A stretch of 64,000 nt of DNA, from NCBI GenBank assembly GCA_004026145.2, contig CP034993.1, positions 12,403,290 to 12,467,289 of the forward strand, written 5' to 3'. Source of the DNA: Takifugu bimaculatus. Taxonomy: Eukaryota > Chordata > Actinopteri > Tetraodontiformes > Tetraodontidae. Position 1 is the first letter of the stretch. Each line of letters opens with the position of its first letter. Shown one piece after another: positions 1 through 12,370 of this stretch. The notes beneath the pieces are model-generated. The model was given only the letters and a program-made list of their open reading frames with translations, did not search any database and was not told the origin of the DNA. The position numbers and the translations under genes were made by a program.

Positions 1-2966
1 CACCTGTTCAGGGCCGGTCAGGGCTCCAGAACAGCATCTTTAGAGCAACGCTCCAAAAACAGGGTTTCAGCATTCGGAAGGAATCGTATCAATTACTATT
101 GTTTGGTAGTGAAAAATAAAACGACCACTTTACTCAATTTAAAGGAGGATTTAGGTATTTAAATTGATTTTAATTTAAGTGGAGAAACTATATAGTGACT
201 TGTAGTAGATTTTAAATCCTACTGTATATTTTTGAACATTATAAATTAAATTCTAAGTCTATACTAGTGGTCATTAATATATGTCCACAACCAGTTTATG
301 CGGAAAAGTACACATTAAAAAGCAGTTCCCCACCCCACCGTAGGAAGCACATATTTTCACTCCTGTGTCGTCCAGAGTTGTCTTGCTCGTGCCAAAGTTT
401 ATGCTCGTTGGTGAATCTGCTCCAACTTTCATTAGTTGGATCTGGTTTGAATCAGCGTACGAAACAAAGCATTGCGGGGTGGGGTTGTGACATCAGAGCG
501 GGTTTCCTCTCATCTTGAATTAGTTATTGTCTCAGTTTAGTATGCTGGTCTTTGCAAAATAACTGGTGGTCAGTAATGAGAGGCTACTTTATCCAGGATG
601 GCTGGCCACAACTCTCCTGTACATGAACTCCAAATTCTAAGCACAACTGGATGCTACAAAACTCTCTATAAAAGCTCAACACTTCACTTTTAATTAAAAT
701 TACTTGACCCAATTTCAGCAGTAAGGACTATACCGTAATTACGTTGGTTTTTCAAAATGAAATGTCTCATTAAATCGAAGGCAATGTTGCCTTATAGGCT
801 TTATGTCATCTAAATGCTGTTAAATTACATTTAAAAAAATAACATCTTCTCACCCTCTTTTGTCTACATTAACATATAATTGACAATTAGCCCCTTTAAC
901 CGAATTCTTAACTCGATTATAAACTAATCTGGATTTCTCTGATGTATAAAAGACTGGCTCAGTTTCCACATATGCAGGGCCTGTGATGGCGTATAGATGG
1001 TGATCTCGTAGACGACCTAATGTCCTGGGAGCTAATTAATTGTGCATTACTGGCTGCTCCTTCATTGTTGCTGTATTTCAAGGGCTAATCTGACTGATGC
1101 AACTCTCGTCAACAGATTAATGCAGATGAATCAATCCATTGCTAATGTTGACTCAGGAGGGAGACAAAAACCTGACACAGGTCACGTCACGGACAGCAAC
1201 AGCGTTAGACAGCGCGACAAACTCAGGAGACTGATGCGAGTTCAATTGTGCGAGTTTGTACGGTGAAAGCGAAAAGACTGGGTTAGGTCGGCACTGTGAC
1301 ATTCACGTAAAGGCTGGACGTCCAGAGCTCCAGACCCCCGCTTGAATATCACTTCCCATTTCAGTTCTGGTAAGTGGGAACTGCTGTCAGATGTTCTGCA
1401 GTCAGAGTTGTTCATTAAAGCACACAAGTCACACAGGAAGTCACAGAGCAGAGTCGTTGAATGTGCACTTTCTGTACTGATGTTTTAACTATTGTCCATT
1501 AGTAAATTAATTGTTCTATGACCGAGTCATTGGTGTAAAAACATTGTGCTAATTTGTGATGTTCTTGGCAGTGCCCCTCACATTCGTTACAAAGTGGATT
1601 ACAAGCACTATTGGACCCGTGGAGGCCAACAGGACCAAGCCTGTTTTCCCAGCTAGTTGTCGTCCAATTAGAGTGGACCTGCTAAAGCATGTAAACAGCT
1701 GTGCCTTTGGTGACCGACCAAAACTACCCCTGGTACCAGAGGCAAGGCTGTTGAATCCGCCCTGAAATATGCAAGTCCTGCTACTACAATGAAGACCAAA
1801 GGCAAACTGTTTTGATATTGTTATCTCAGAATATTTTAGGGCGGCTACTGAAATATTGATTTCATTTATAGTCGTTTGACCGAAGGGGAACCCTTTTGTC
1901 TCTTCATATCCTTGCATCTTATAACCTTTTACTGAAATATATAGCAAGGGTGCTGCTGGTTATTTGCATACTTATTACATATAGATACTCTAATTTAAAA
2001 AAGATCTGTTGTTTGCCTGTCAAATCTGGTTACAGGTTAATCTGTGTGTGAGGGACATGTTTGGAAAAGCTATATATGGGGCTGTTTGCAGTCTTGTGGT
2101 GGAGAATGTAGAACTGTGTTGCAGTCATTCACCATGTGGAGTGGAAGATGAGGGGCCTGTGACCCCCAGGGCCGGGATGACAGAATAATGAGTAATGAGG
2201 ATGTGTGGAAAGCGTGGCGAGCAGCTGCATTTGAGTCACTCGTCCAATCTCCCTGCTCTTGCTCACGCTCAGCGGGTGTTGTCAACTTGGAGAGACAAAG
2301 AGATGATATATGGCAGGAGCCAGAGAATTGTTTTATTCACATTTATTGTCGTATTCAACAAGCACACGGGCATAGGTTGCTCTAATTGTGAAAGTTGTGT
2401 ATTTACTGGAGAAAAAGGATTTCCTGTTTGAATTGATGTGTTTTTTTTTGTTCTTTTTACCGTCTGCAGCTGCTGTTCCTTTTCTGTTTCTCGGTTTGAC
2501 TCTCACCAGCCATCTATAGCTGCCCAGAGGCAGTGAAGTGAAGGGTTTCTAAAGATGTTTGTGCAACTGTTGCAGTCTGGAAAATGCTCCTTATATCTAT
2601 TCAAAGAATGGATTTGTTTCAATTTACCGTGCTGTTTAAATTTAGAAAGAACCCTGTATGGAGAATTGAAGTTTACTTTAGGCTATTCACTGTAACGTTC
2701 CCAGTCACACCCTTTGTCCGGTATGTAAAAGTAGTCGGTTGTGAATTGTCACGGGAATATGTTAGTTTGTTCCCTACAACCAGGAAAACAACAGTGAGAG
2801 GGAGCGCGTCACATGGCAGAACGACAATAACAAACGCATGAACTGTTCCATGTAAGTTTGATTCACCTGTTGAGTTCTGCGGAACTTTACCTGGCTGAGA
2901 TTGCCCCAGGGTGGTAACTGCCCTAACCGTGTCACCTAGCACCCAACCAACTAACCAACCATACCC
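1..2966. other. No gene seen; AT-rich non-coding DNA
   Basis: I see no exon series, RNA gene or recognisable mobile element here. Open frames are all under 135 codons, overlap on both strands and have no recognisable protein signature. The stretch lies upstream of the short tsc22d2 promoter. The long mammalian TSC22D2 isoform starts from a very large upstream first exon, so this could be intron of that longer transcript. That is inference only. Confidence 0.5.
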
Positions 2967-4520
2967 CACTGAGACTCACACTGACTCAGTTTCTCATGGT
3001 TGCAATTATGTGTAACCAGGGTAGAAGTGAAAACCATAGAAGAATGTTCACAGCAGTGCGACATGTTCACTGATCTATCGCTCAGTTTTGGATCTTGTGG
3101 GTCGTCCCTGGTGGCTGGCGGCACCGCCGGGGCTCGGACTGCTGACTTAGACCCACATAGAGGGTCGTGTCCCTCGTTTCCTCTGTCTTTGCTGCTCTTT
3201 CCCACATCTTCATCACTGTTATTTTTAGGTTCTTTGCCCCCCCCTCCCCCCTTCTCGATATTGCATTTTTATCTCGGCACCGGCTCAAAGAAATGCAATT
3301 CCTTTTTTCCCTTTACCTTACAAGAACCATCGATCCTCACTTGACCCGAGGAGTGTATTTATTGGATCCACACAGCAGCCTATTTTCAGAGGGCTCTAGA
3401 ATTAAATTAGTATTGCTGTGAAAGGCTCAGTGGATTCTTTATTCTTCTGTTCATATGTGTCATGATAGGATAACCCTCTCCTGGTTTCAGGGCCCTCCTG
3501 GGTGTACGTGTTTTAGTAAGAACAAGTTTGAGCTAATCAAACTTTTTTTTTTTTTTTTTTTTAAATCGGACTTTTTTTTCCTGTCTTTTGTGTTCCTTGA
3601 CATAGTTGGCATCAATCAAATTATGTAACCTCCTAAACCTTTGATGCCACAATTTGGCACTTTTGCGTTGACGGGCCCTTTGTGTTAGAATCTTTAAAGT
3701 TTGCGTTTCTGTGGACATAAATGGCGTCTGCTTTAATCCCCCCGTCAGTCATGTTGTTGAGAGCAGAATTCTCTTCTCAGTACTGATTGACAGCACCTCA
3801 GGGAATTCTTCCAAATCAGAAATAAAGAAAAGTGTGGTGTGTTCGTCTATTTTTGCTTTGTGAGTATGAGGCCACACACTAGATTTGATTTGATTGTAAT
3901 CATTTAAAAACATCTGATTTAACCTCCCGCCTTGAGGACCGGGACCATGTGATGACTGGACATGTTAAAGGCTGCTGACTGCACAAAACATCTCACCTTT
4001 ATTTCTGGTTGCTCTGACTAATTTACTTTTATTCACATGTTTTTTTTTAACCTCGGGGTGGTGGTAGCTCAGTCTGTAGGGGACAGAGGGAGGTGCCAGA
4101 ACATCCTGAGAGCACCACCAAACCTTCAAATGCTCACATGGGCCCTGTGATAGTGGTATAAGGAAAAGAAAAAAAAAAACCCCTGGAGTGTGCACGTGAG
4201 CCCCTTGGCACATTGCGTATAAATCACAGGGATGATGGGTGCACACGTATGACAGGGTCACATTATACATACTAGTAGTTGGGTGTGAATCCAACTATTT
4301 GCTCACGGCAGCATTGCTAGCACCGTGTTGGCTCCTGGGCTGAAAACAACCGAAATTAGGCTGTGGTTTGCCTCGCAATCAGTTTAAACTTTTAATCTAA
4401 AATTAAGCCAAAGGGAGGAAGTCATACGTGAAAAATCAAGATCTGATTTTAGATTTTTTTTTTTTTTAATGTTGTAGATGAATCAGCAGAGCTAAAAAAA
4501 AAAATACCAAAAACTGAAGA
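2967..4520 (+). repeat. Diverged direct duplication, copy 1
   Basis: This block recurs at about 6,537-8,120 in the same orientation. Shared landmarks in the same order are a tract ending in GTGTAACCAGGG, a nearly identical ~180-bp core from the GAATGTTCACAGCAGTGCGACATG region (about 3,043-3,225 against 7,047-7,225), a poly-C run, a TTGACCCGAGGAGTGTATTT tract, an AAGAACAAGT...AATCAAAC tract, and a region ending in CTAAAATTAAGCCAAAG. Identity is high in the core and low elsewhere with many indels, so the duplication is old or the core is constrained. No coding potential is convincing. Confidence 0.7.
4054..4190 (+). repeat. Truncated tRNA-derived SINE inside duplication copy 1
   Basis: The sequence GTGGTAGCTCAGTCTGTAGG matches the 5' tRNA-like head, with a pol III A box, that is common in teleost SINEs. 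It is followed by a short diverged body and an A-rich tract near 4,165-4,180. The aligned position in duplication copy 2 (about 7,760-7,810) lacks it, so it inserted after the duplication or was lost from copy 2. No clear B box remains. Confidence 0.45.
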
Positions 4521-6536
4521 GAATTTGTTGCACTGACCTCTACCCGAAATGTTGTGGCGAAACATTCGCGGCGCTGTGCACTGCGCCCAAATGACCCCGA
4601 ACCTCCTTCAACTGAAGCAACACTGTAAAGCAGCGTGACAGAATTCCTTCACAATGGTGTGAGAGAATGTTCTGGACACAGAACCTTTCTGCATATGGTG
4701 GATTTTGGAAGTATAGTGTATTTTTTTTTTTGTTTTAGGACCCCTTGAACCTTTTTCTCCAGTATACATCTTGGCGACAGAATCTCTTCCTGGGCTTGTA
4801 AATTAGCTATTTTGATTGATTGACAGAGACTTTGTCCCAGCTGCTGCTGAAGCATGCAGTCAGTCAGCTCTTTAAAATTTTAGTATCTGAAGGATTCACT
4901 GGAGCATCAGAAAACCTCGATGCCACCAGCTGAACTGGGGAGGGAGTGGTGGAGATAAATCTTTCCTCAGATACAGAAACCTGCCTTTAAATCACTCTTG
5001 TCAGCTCAGCAAATTGATAATAGAGGGTAAACAGTGCTGTGCCTATGCTGTTTTTATATCGAGAACGTTGTTGGTGCACAACCTGCTCACTTGGGGAATT
5101 TGTGCACCACCATTGTTCACCGTTGGGTGTTGAGAGAAGAGATGAACCTGAACCTAGCAGGAGCAGCCATCTGTTCAGATTCCACTGTGACATTTACCTC
5201 GTATAAAGTTCAAAACATTAATAGTGTTGCGAGTTGAAATCTAAACAGGGGTGCACAATGTAGTTATTCATTTGGATAGAAACTGTTAAACACTCACCGG
5301 CCACTTTATCAGGTCCCCCTTTGGGATGTTTTCAGACAGAGTACGAGTACTTGTTTTTGAGTACTTGCTCCTACCAGTAGTCCTTTTATTGCATGTGCTT
5401 GTATTGATCTGCCTTTGCCTTGACTGTCGGAGGCAGCCGATACTTTGAATTGGCTGGTACCGGCCCGATACCTGGTCTCAGTACCCATCTCTATTCCACC
5501 ATGCCAGTGAAAAGTTGGACCCCCCCCCCCCTTTTGCCTTGAGAACTGCTTTAATTCTTGGTGGCATATTTCAACACGGTGATGGAAATATTCCTCGCAG
5601 AGTTTGATCCACTGACATGATGGGATCACACAACTGCTGCAGATTTGTCAGCCGCACGACTATAGGTGTGTTTCCACTGCAGAAACCTTGGGATAATTGT
5701 ACGTGGGGCTGGGACCCTTAGGTGTGTTTCCACTGCAGGAACCTGCCCAAACAGCCAATTCCAGGAACTAACTAAGTCCCTGCTCGAGGGTAGGTACTTG
5801 GATCGACCCAGAAAAACTCCTGGGTGTGGCTTGAGATTTACTCGTGACAATTGGTGGAAAATGGAGCACGATGTGATGCAGGGCCCAGCAGAAGAGGAGC
5901 AATAGCCTAGCAGACATGCTTCTCCTCTCGTTCATTGCATCCACCACCATGTCCATGAACCAGAAAGGTGGCAACCACCTGTCTTGTTTTGTATGGATCA
6001 CAACACAAGGTGTGCTTTTAGCTTGGATCAGTCCGGGACCATGCCACATTTTAAATCATGTAAATCCCCTTTCTTCCCGTTCTGAGTTGTCTTGACCATG
6101 TCTATATGCTTAAAAGCATTGAGTTGCGGCCATGTGATTGGCTGATTAGTTATTTGCGTTGAGATGCGGTTGAACCGGTTTTCACACAGAAGTTTACATC
6201 CTTACCATTTAGCCGTTTTGTCTCCTGGAGTTTCTTTTTTTTGAAAACTCAAGTCACATTTCTCTTAACAAACGTTATCCCTGTTTAACTTACCGGTAAC
6301 TCAAATGTCACGAGTCCTCTCACCTTTTCTGCCACTGTTTTTATAGCCAAATTTCTGGGACACCTGCGGCATCGTAGCGTTTTAATATTTGTACATTTCT
6401 CATGACATGTCATGTGTTTCTCTTCACCTCCCAGAAGCAGTTCCTAAAGGTCACAAAGAATGTACTCAAAAAGTAGCACACGGAGATTGATGGATATTGG
6501 CAAAATTCCTACCATCAAGAAGTTAATTGCCCTACG
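4521..6536. other. No gene seen; scattered repeat fragments
   Basis: There is no coding gene. A 27-bp motif containing GGTGTGTTTCCACTGCAG occurs twice in direct orientation about 55 bp apart (near 5,664 and 5,720). With the following GGAACCT and CAGCCAATTCC stretch this resembles a DNA-transposon-derived (MITE-like) repeat common in teleosts. Around 5,340-5,500 is a GATAC/GTACC-rich segment also typical of fish repeats. Both assignments are by resemblance only. Confidence 0.35.
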
Positions 6537-8120
6537 GAGACTTACGCCGACTCAGCGTTTCTCTAAGTAGTAATTATGTGTAACCAGGGCAGAACTGAAG
6601 AACATATGCTCATTGAGTTTTTTATTTTAAATATAAAAGACAAAAATATTTAACACAAGGCAAACAAAAACATATTCAAAAAGGAGTGAGGCGATGTGTA
6701 ACCTGTAAGTTCCCATCCCTTCTTAAATAATGAACGACAAGCTTCCGAGAACCTTTCTAAATGTTAATGCCTGATAAATTGGTTTTCAACTGTATTAAGA
6801 AAAGGAATTTAAATTAACAAAACAATACATACACACATATATACATGTGTGTTTGTGTATGATGGGAACTGGAACTGAATGAGTTCATACATAATGTAGT
6901 TTCAGCATTTAGGGGCATCACTCCTAAAGATCCTAACTCGTATTAAGTGGAATGGTCAAGCCAGCCGGGGCCGGACCTACAACTGCCCCAGGTCCCAACT
7001 GACTGAAGCACAAGAACGTTCCCTGGTTGTATGAATTAGACTCAGAAGAATGTTCACAGCAGTGCGACATGCTTTCACTGATCTATCGCTCAGTTTTTTA
7101 TCTTGTGGGTCGTCCCTGGTGGCTGGCGGCACCGCCGGGGCTCGGACTGCTGACTTAGACCCACATAGAGGGTCGTGTCCCTCGTGTCCTCTGTCTTTGC
7201 TGCTCTTTCCCACAACTTCTTCACCACTGTTATGTTTAGCTTCTTTGCCCCCCCCCCCCCCCCGCATTTAACGTATACCTGAGTATTGTCTTTTTACCCT
7301 GACAGTAGCTCAAATAAATGCAATTTAATTATTTCCCTTTACAAGAACCATCTCCCTTGACCCGAGGAGTGTATTTGCTCAGCGCCGTCCTGGGTATACT
7401 TGTTTTAGTAAGAACAAGTCTGAACTAATCAAACTTTTTTTTTAATCCCACATTTGTTCCTCGTCTTTTATGTTTATGACTTAGCTGTCATCAATCAAAT
7501 TAAGTAGCCTCCTAAACCAACGTTTTGACATGTGTGAGAACTCTTAGTTTGCTTTTCTGTGGATGTAAGTAGCACCTGCTTAATCCCTTAATCGTGGTGC
7601 ATTTTTGCATTGTGAATATGAAGTCAGACAGATGTTGCAATTTTTAATTATTTAATAACATCTAACTAGCTTTAATCTCCAGCTTCCGGCTGCACAAAAC
7701 GTCTCATTTGTTTTCTATTTTTCTTATCGTAGTTTACTTTTATTAACATCTTTTGATAACCTTTCCACTCAATGCAAATGAAAATATGTTACTGGGACTT
7801 AATGCTGGAGGGGTGCGTGTGAGCCCTCAGCACCGTCTCAATATAACAGGGATGATGGCTTCACATGACAGGTCAAATTGTGCATATGCATACCAAACAT
7901 GACCTCCTTTACTCGGGTATTAACGCAGCTATTTGCTCAAAGCAACATTTCACCGTCGTGTCGGCTCATTGGATGAAAATAGCTGAAAAGAGGCAATCGC
8001 AATCAGTTGAAATGTTATCTAAAATTAAGCCAAAGGAACAAAGTCATGTGTGAAAAATTCTTACTTTAGATTATTTAGTCACAGAAAAGAATGTTCTAGA
8101 TGAATCGATAGGGCTACAAA
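6537..8120 (+). repeat. Diverged direct duplication, copy 2
   Basis: This is the partner of 2,967-4,520. It carries a ~420-bp interruption at about 6,605-7,020, which includes an A-rich segment ending in an AAAAAGGAGTGAGG motif that resembles the 3' part of a fish LINE. The core that follows (7,047-7,225) is almost identical to copy 1. Outside the core the copies differ by many substitutions and indels. Confidence 0.65.
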
Positions 8121-11100
8121 AAATATATACGACTGCACGGAGTATGACATACATCTCAATCCTGCTGCCGTGCACATTTGCCAAAGTCAAACTAGATATT
8201 TTAGAGAGACTTTTGTCTTTTTTGAGGGCGAATGCAGTAGCATTAAAATAATGATGTTAAATCACGGCTGCAAAGGATTAAGCTCTGTTTTTTCTGCTAA
8301 TCCTGATTGCCCGTGGGCTCTGTAATTGTCTAGCTTTAGCACATGTTACATACTTCAAAGAACTCCAGTTAAATGTGTAAAATGTCATAGATTCTGTAAA
8401 TCTGCATGGACAGACTTGTTGTAAGTCAAGCAGGAATAATACGCAGTTTAAGGGCAGCATTCCTGTAAAATATCATGTAATATGATGCATATCTTGTGTA
8501 GAACATTATTTGCATGAGTTCATACATTTCTGTGCTTTTAACACATTTTTGAGGTTTCCATGTGTTGGTAAAGGTTGGCATATACTCAGTGATTTATTTA
8601 CAGGCAGAGGCATTATTAGATCCATGCAGCACAGATGAATTTAAAGGAAAACACCAGGATTCTGTAAACATTCCAGGAAAGCAATTAGTTGGAGTGGTGA
8701 AGGGATGCAGCGAGACCTGTGATTGGACCCACCTCAACCAACAGAAGCCCATTTAAATCGGTTGTTGCTGCACAGCAACCTGAACTATCCAGTTTAATTC
8801 AGCTGATGAGTGGTTCTGTGTTCCACAGCCAGTTGTCCAGACTAATGCAAATGGTTTTAATGGTGCAGGCGGATAAATACATTTCATTAACTGGCACTAT
8901 TTTCACATACAATATGCACCTACCATTCCGAAATCAAGCCCACCTTTTGGTAAATAGACTTTTTTGTATCAACTAGTTTTAAACCGCCTCTCTGTCACCA
9001 CTGCCTATATTTATTTGGCAGACGTTGTGCTAATTCAATTCCAGTCTCTTTCTTAGAACCACCCAGAGGTCTAAGCACATAATATTGAAAAGCTGACTTG
9101 TTTGTACACTGTGGCAGTTGTTCCCTTCAGCCAAATATGCTGAGCCCTGGTGGACAGGACAAGACTTGACATTGTACAGAAGAAAAATAAATCATAAGCC
9201 CCTTTTGTGGAAGTGATGGATGAGGATTATTACATTTAAGAGATTTTTAGCTCTTATGTAATTTCGAGGAGAACAATTTGAGCTAGCTTATGAGTTCATT
9301 GGAGGCCGCGGCCATGAGATGCTAATAAACTAGAGTATGATGCAGAGTTTGACTGTGTGGTGACACCGCCAGTGATTCTACAACACGTGCTGGCAAACAT
9401 CGGCGTACATCATCCATCGTGTCACCAGGAGTGAGGTACACAACAGTGCGATCCAGATGATTGCTGCATCGGCATCAATTATCTCCTAACCCCGTTCCAG
9501 ATAACAGGGTTATCTGGAACTGCAACATTACCTTCATGTTGTCAACTTTTTCTTCAAAAAACTAAATGATGTGTTTTATTTTCCAGGGACATAGTATAGA
9601 ACCACTTCAACTAATGTTTTGGGTTCGCTGCAATGTAATGTAAAGAGTCTCTAAAGCATTTTCAGTGTCATTAGCACCAATGAAACTTTGCACTTCAGAG
9701 AGCCTCTGATCTCCTGCTAAATGCTCGGTAGAATAGAGCCTGGAGTAACTGGAGTACCAAAGGTGTAGCAGCTAACATCACCCAAAAACAATAGCATTAA
9801 GGCACAAGTACAATGCTGAAGATTTGGTTTTGGTTTCATCACAGTATTAATAGTCTAACAGACATTGCTTGCAGGTCTTTGCTTCTTCCAGCGGTAGCTG
9901 CATGCAGCAGTATTCAGATGACTGCCTATTAGCTCACAACCCTCCTTTTCTCTTTTTAGAGCCTGCTGACAAACGGCTTGGATCAGATAAGGCCAAGAAA
10001 GGGTCAAATAACATTGCTGGGTTGTAAAAGGATCAATGCTGTTTTGGTGGATTTTGGTGTTGCTACAGGCAGTCCTGGAACATGTACTGTGCAACACCCG
10101 CTGTTAACGTCTGTGGCTTGATGTCAGGCACTCTTATCTGTAGAAATATGCTGTCGTGAATTGAGACAATCCTCTCCAACACTTTTAACAGTCTCCTTGT
10201 CTCCCTGCTCAGGCTCTGATATTGCCCCCTGTTCCTTGTCTGAATGACCCACAAAGACTCCAAATGGGGGCTTTGACTGCATCATATAGGACCATGTGAA
10301 CCCATATTTGTTTGAGGTTGGAACTTATGTAACAGGCGGGGAAGCAAGTGGGACAGTTCCTTTGGTCTGTTTACAGGGAACTTTGCTGGCAGCAGGACGC
10401 GCCTACTCATGACTCTGATTTAGTGCAGACTAAAATCTAACTTTCTTCTCCAGACGTGACCTCTGCCTCGTGTTTAGTCTCATTTGTCCAGCACATCTCG
10501 CCAAATAAGCATCCAAGACATGCACCAGGTTTAAAAGCACGTTATAGCGTTCGCAGGTTTCGAGGTGAGGTGCGGACATATTTTGAATTTGCATGCATTC
10601 GTAAGTGTTCAGAAAGAACAAATGTACATCCCAGCCCTCCCTTTAACACTCAGTTGTGAATACCCGCAAGCACTGTTAGTAGTTTCATAGCTCTGAAGAA
10701 CAAGCCTGTTCAGAATGTACTCTTCTCATCAAACAATGCAGACTATGCAAGTTACCCTCTTGTGTTCATTATATACCTGTATATGACTTATGTATATGAT
10801 CAGTAGAAATGGACAAAAGCATATCAGAAATACTCAGAGACTTTGTGTGAATGTTCTTCCTGGGTCCACAGTTGAATAAATACATCAGTATTCGTTGTTT
10901 TGTGCTCTGACATCTTGGAATTCCTTTTTTTAGCGACGGACGCTACGTTGACGTAAACGTATCTTTACCACTTGTGCTGCGTTGAGCCGGCTGCTGTGTT
11001 TGGGGGTCTTCCACTTTTCATATTCCATCAGGCAGTTTGTTCTCAGTCCATTTTCTCATTTCCTCGTGGTGTTTGTGACTCACACTGGTGCACAAAAATG

Positions 11101-12200
11101 TGCAAGAGGGTACTTTGTAACATGGATTAAGCCTTGAAATTTCAAAGAGTGTTAAATGGTTGAGGGCACGTTGGATGGCTGTAATGTTGTACAGAGAATC
11201 AGGCTGAATGGAGAATTTACACCACATCTCCACAGTCTGAAGCTGTTCATTGATTGCTAACCTTACTTGACCTAGTAGCTGGCCTCTGACCTTTTAAATT
11301 GCATGACACCACAGTCGACTGCAGGGCTAGATTTGTCTGAAACAAAATAAATTGTTCATGTAGCTTCCCTTTTTCTGACATCCATCAACCCTCTGGGGAA
11401 GCAGGAGACCACACTTTCCTCCTGCACACGGTCCTCGTCCACCTTAATAGAGGTCTTAAATTTCTGTGTCTCCTGAACTGCTGACACGCATGGTTTTGTG
11501 CTCGCAAAGTCTCAGTTTCACTGGTATTTAAACAAAAACTTTTGGCTTTTACAGGACTGTTTTGATTTCAAGTCCTGGGCTTTGACCGCACGCTGTCCCA
11601 GCGTGATGGAGACTGTAGCACAGATGTCCCGGTTCAAAGGCAGTGGCCCCGGGGCCGGAGGTGTCCTAAAATGGAATTTGCCGCCTTGAGGTCCTGGAGC
11701 TTTTGTTTGGGAGCATGTGTGCACTGCTGCAGCCTGCAAGGACAGGCCAGCGAGTGGTCCTTACATAAACCACCACATGTCATCCTCCTTGAATAAAATG
11801 GAGCACTTGTTGTGTTTTCTTTGGACACAATTACAACAAACCAGATTAGGTTCTTCCTCCTCCCTGGCAGTTCCTATAAGGTCAGCTCTGTGAGTGGATT
11901 CCATATACCGATATTTCAGTCTTGCCTCATCAACAGGTGTGCAAAAACATGGGGAAAAATGCCTGTAGCTTCTTTATCTGCAGTCTGCACAAACAGGACG
12001 AGCCTCTGATCCAGGAACGCAACTCATGCTGCTTACGTATTAGTTTGTCCAGTTCGGACTCTTGAGGTAAAAGAATCGGATCATCCAGTCACGGCACCTT
12101 AAAAACGGTGTGACTGTGTTGGCTTATTCCCTGATTAAGGCGCATTGTGCAATGGTTTTGGCAGCTACTCGCGCACTTAATGAAACCGTCTGAGGAAACC
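8121..12200. other. No gene seen
   Basis: Both strands were read. Open frames are short and none looks like an exon of a known family. The one notable structure is the perfect hairpin at 9,494-9,520, listed separately. The GC content rises only close to the promoter at 12.2 kb. Confidence 0.5.
9494..9520. repeat. Perfect 12-bp inverted repeat, 3-nt loop
   Basis: The arms GTTCCAGATAAC (9,494-9,505) and GTTATCTGGAAC (9,509-9,520) are perfectly complementary around an AGG spacer. There is no poly-T tract or neighbouring gene to make it a terminator. It could be the footprint of a palindromic mobile element or a small structured RNA, but nothing else supports either. Confidence 0.8.
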
Positions 12201-12224
12201 TGGGGGAAGGGGAGGGGAATGCTG

Positions 12225-12300
12225 AGGCTCCGCCCCCGTGTCGTAGCCCACGTGACTCGGGCCACTTTTAAAAGTGTCGGCCGCGGCGCAGATGGGAGTC
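12225..12300 (+). promoter_or_regulatory. tsc22d2 short-isoform promoter: GC box, CACGTGAC E-box, TATA-like palindrome
   Basis: Upstream of the start codon lie, in order, a CTCCGCCCCC GC box (12,228-12,237), an E-box CACGTGAC (12,249-12,256), and a 14-bp palindrome CACTTTTAAAAGTG (12,263-12,276) whose TTTTAAAA core sits about 100 bp before the ATG and can act as a TATA box. Transcription would begin around 12,295. CACGTGAC is the core bound by bHLH-zip factors of the USF, MYC and TFE/MITF classes. That is general knowledge of the motif, not evidence of binding here. Confidence 0.55.
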
Positions 12301-12370
12301 GTCTTGTTTTTACGCGGAGAGGAAGGAAGGCAGACAGCATTAGGTTGGTGACCGTGACAGAGACGCGAAC

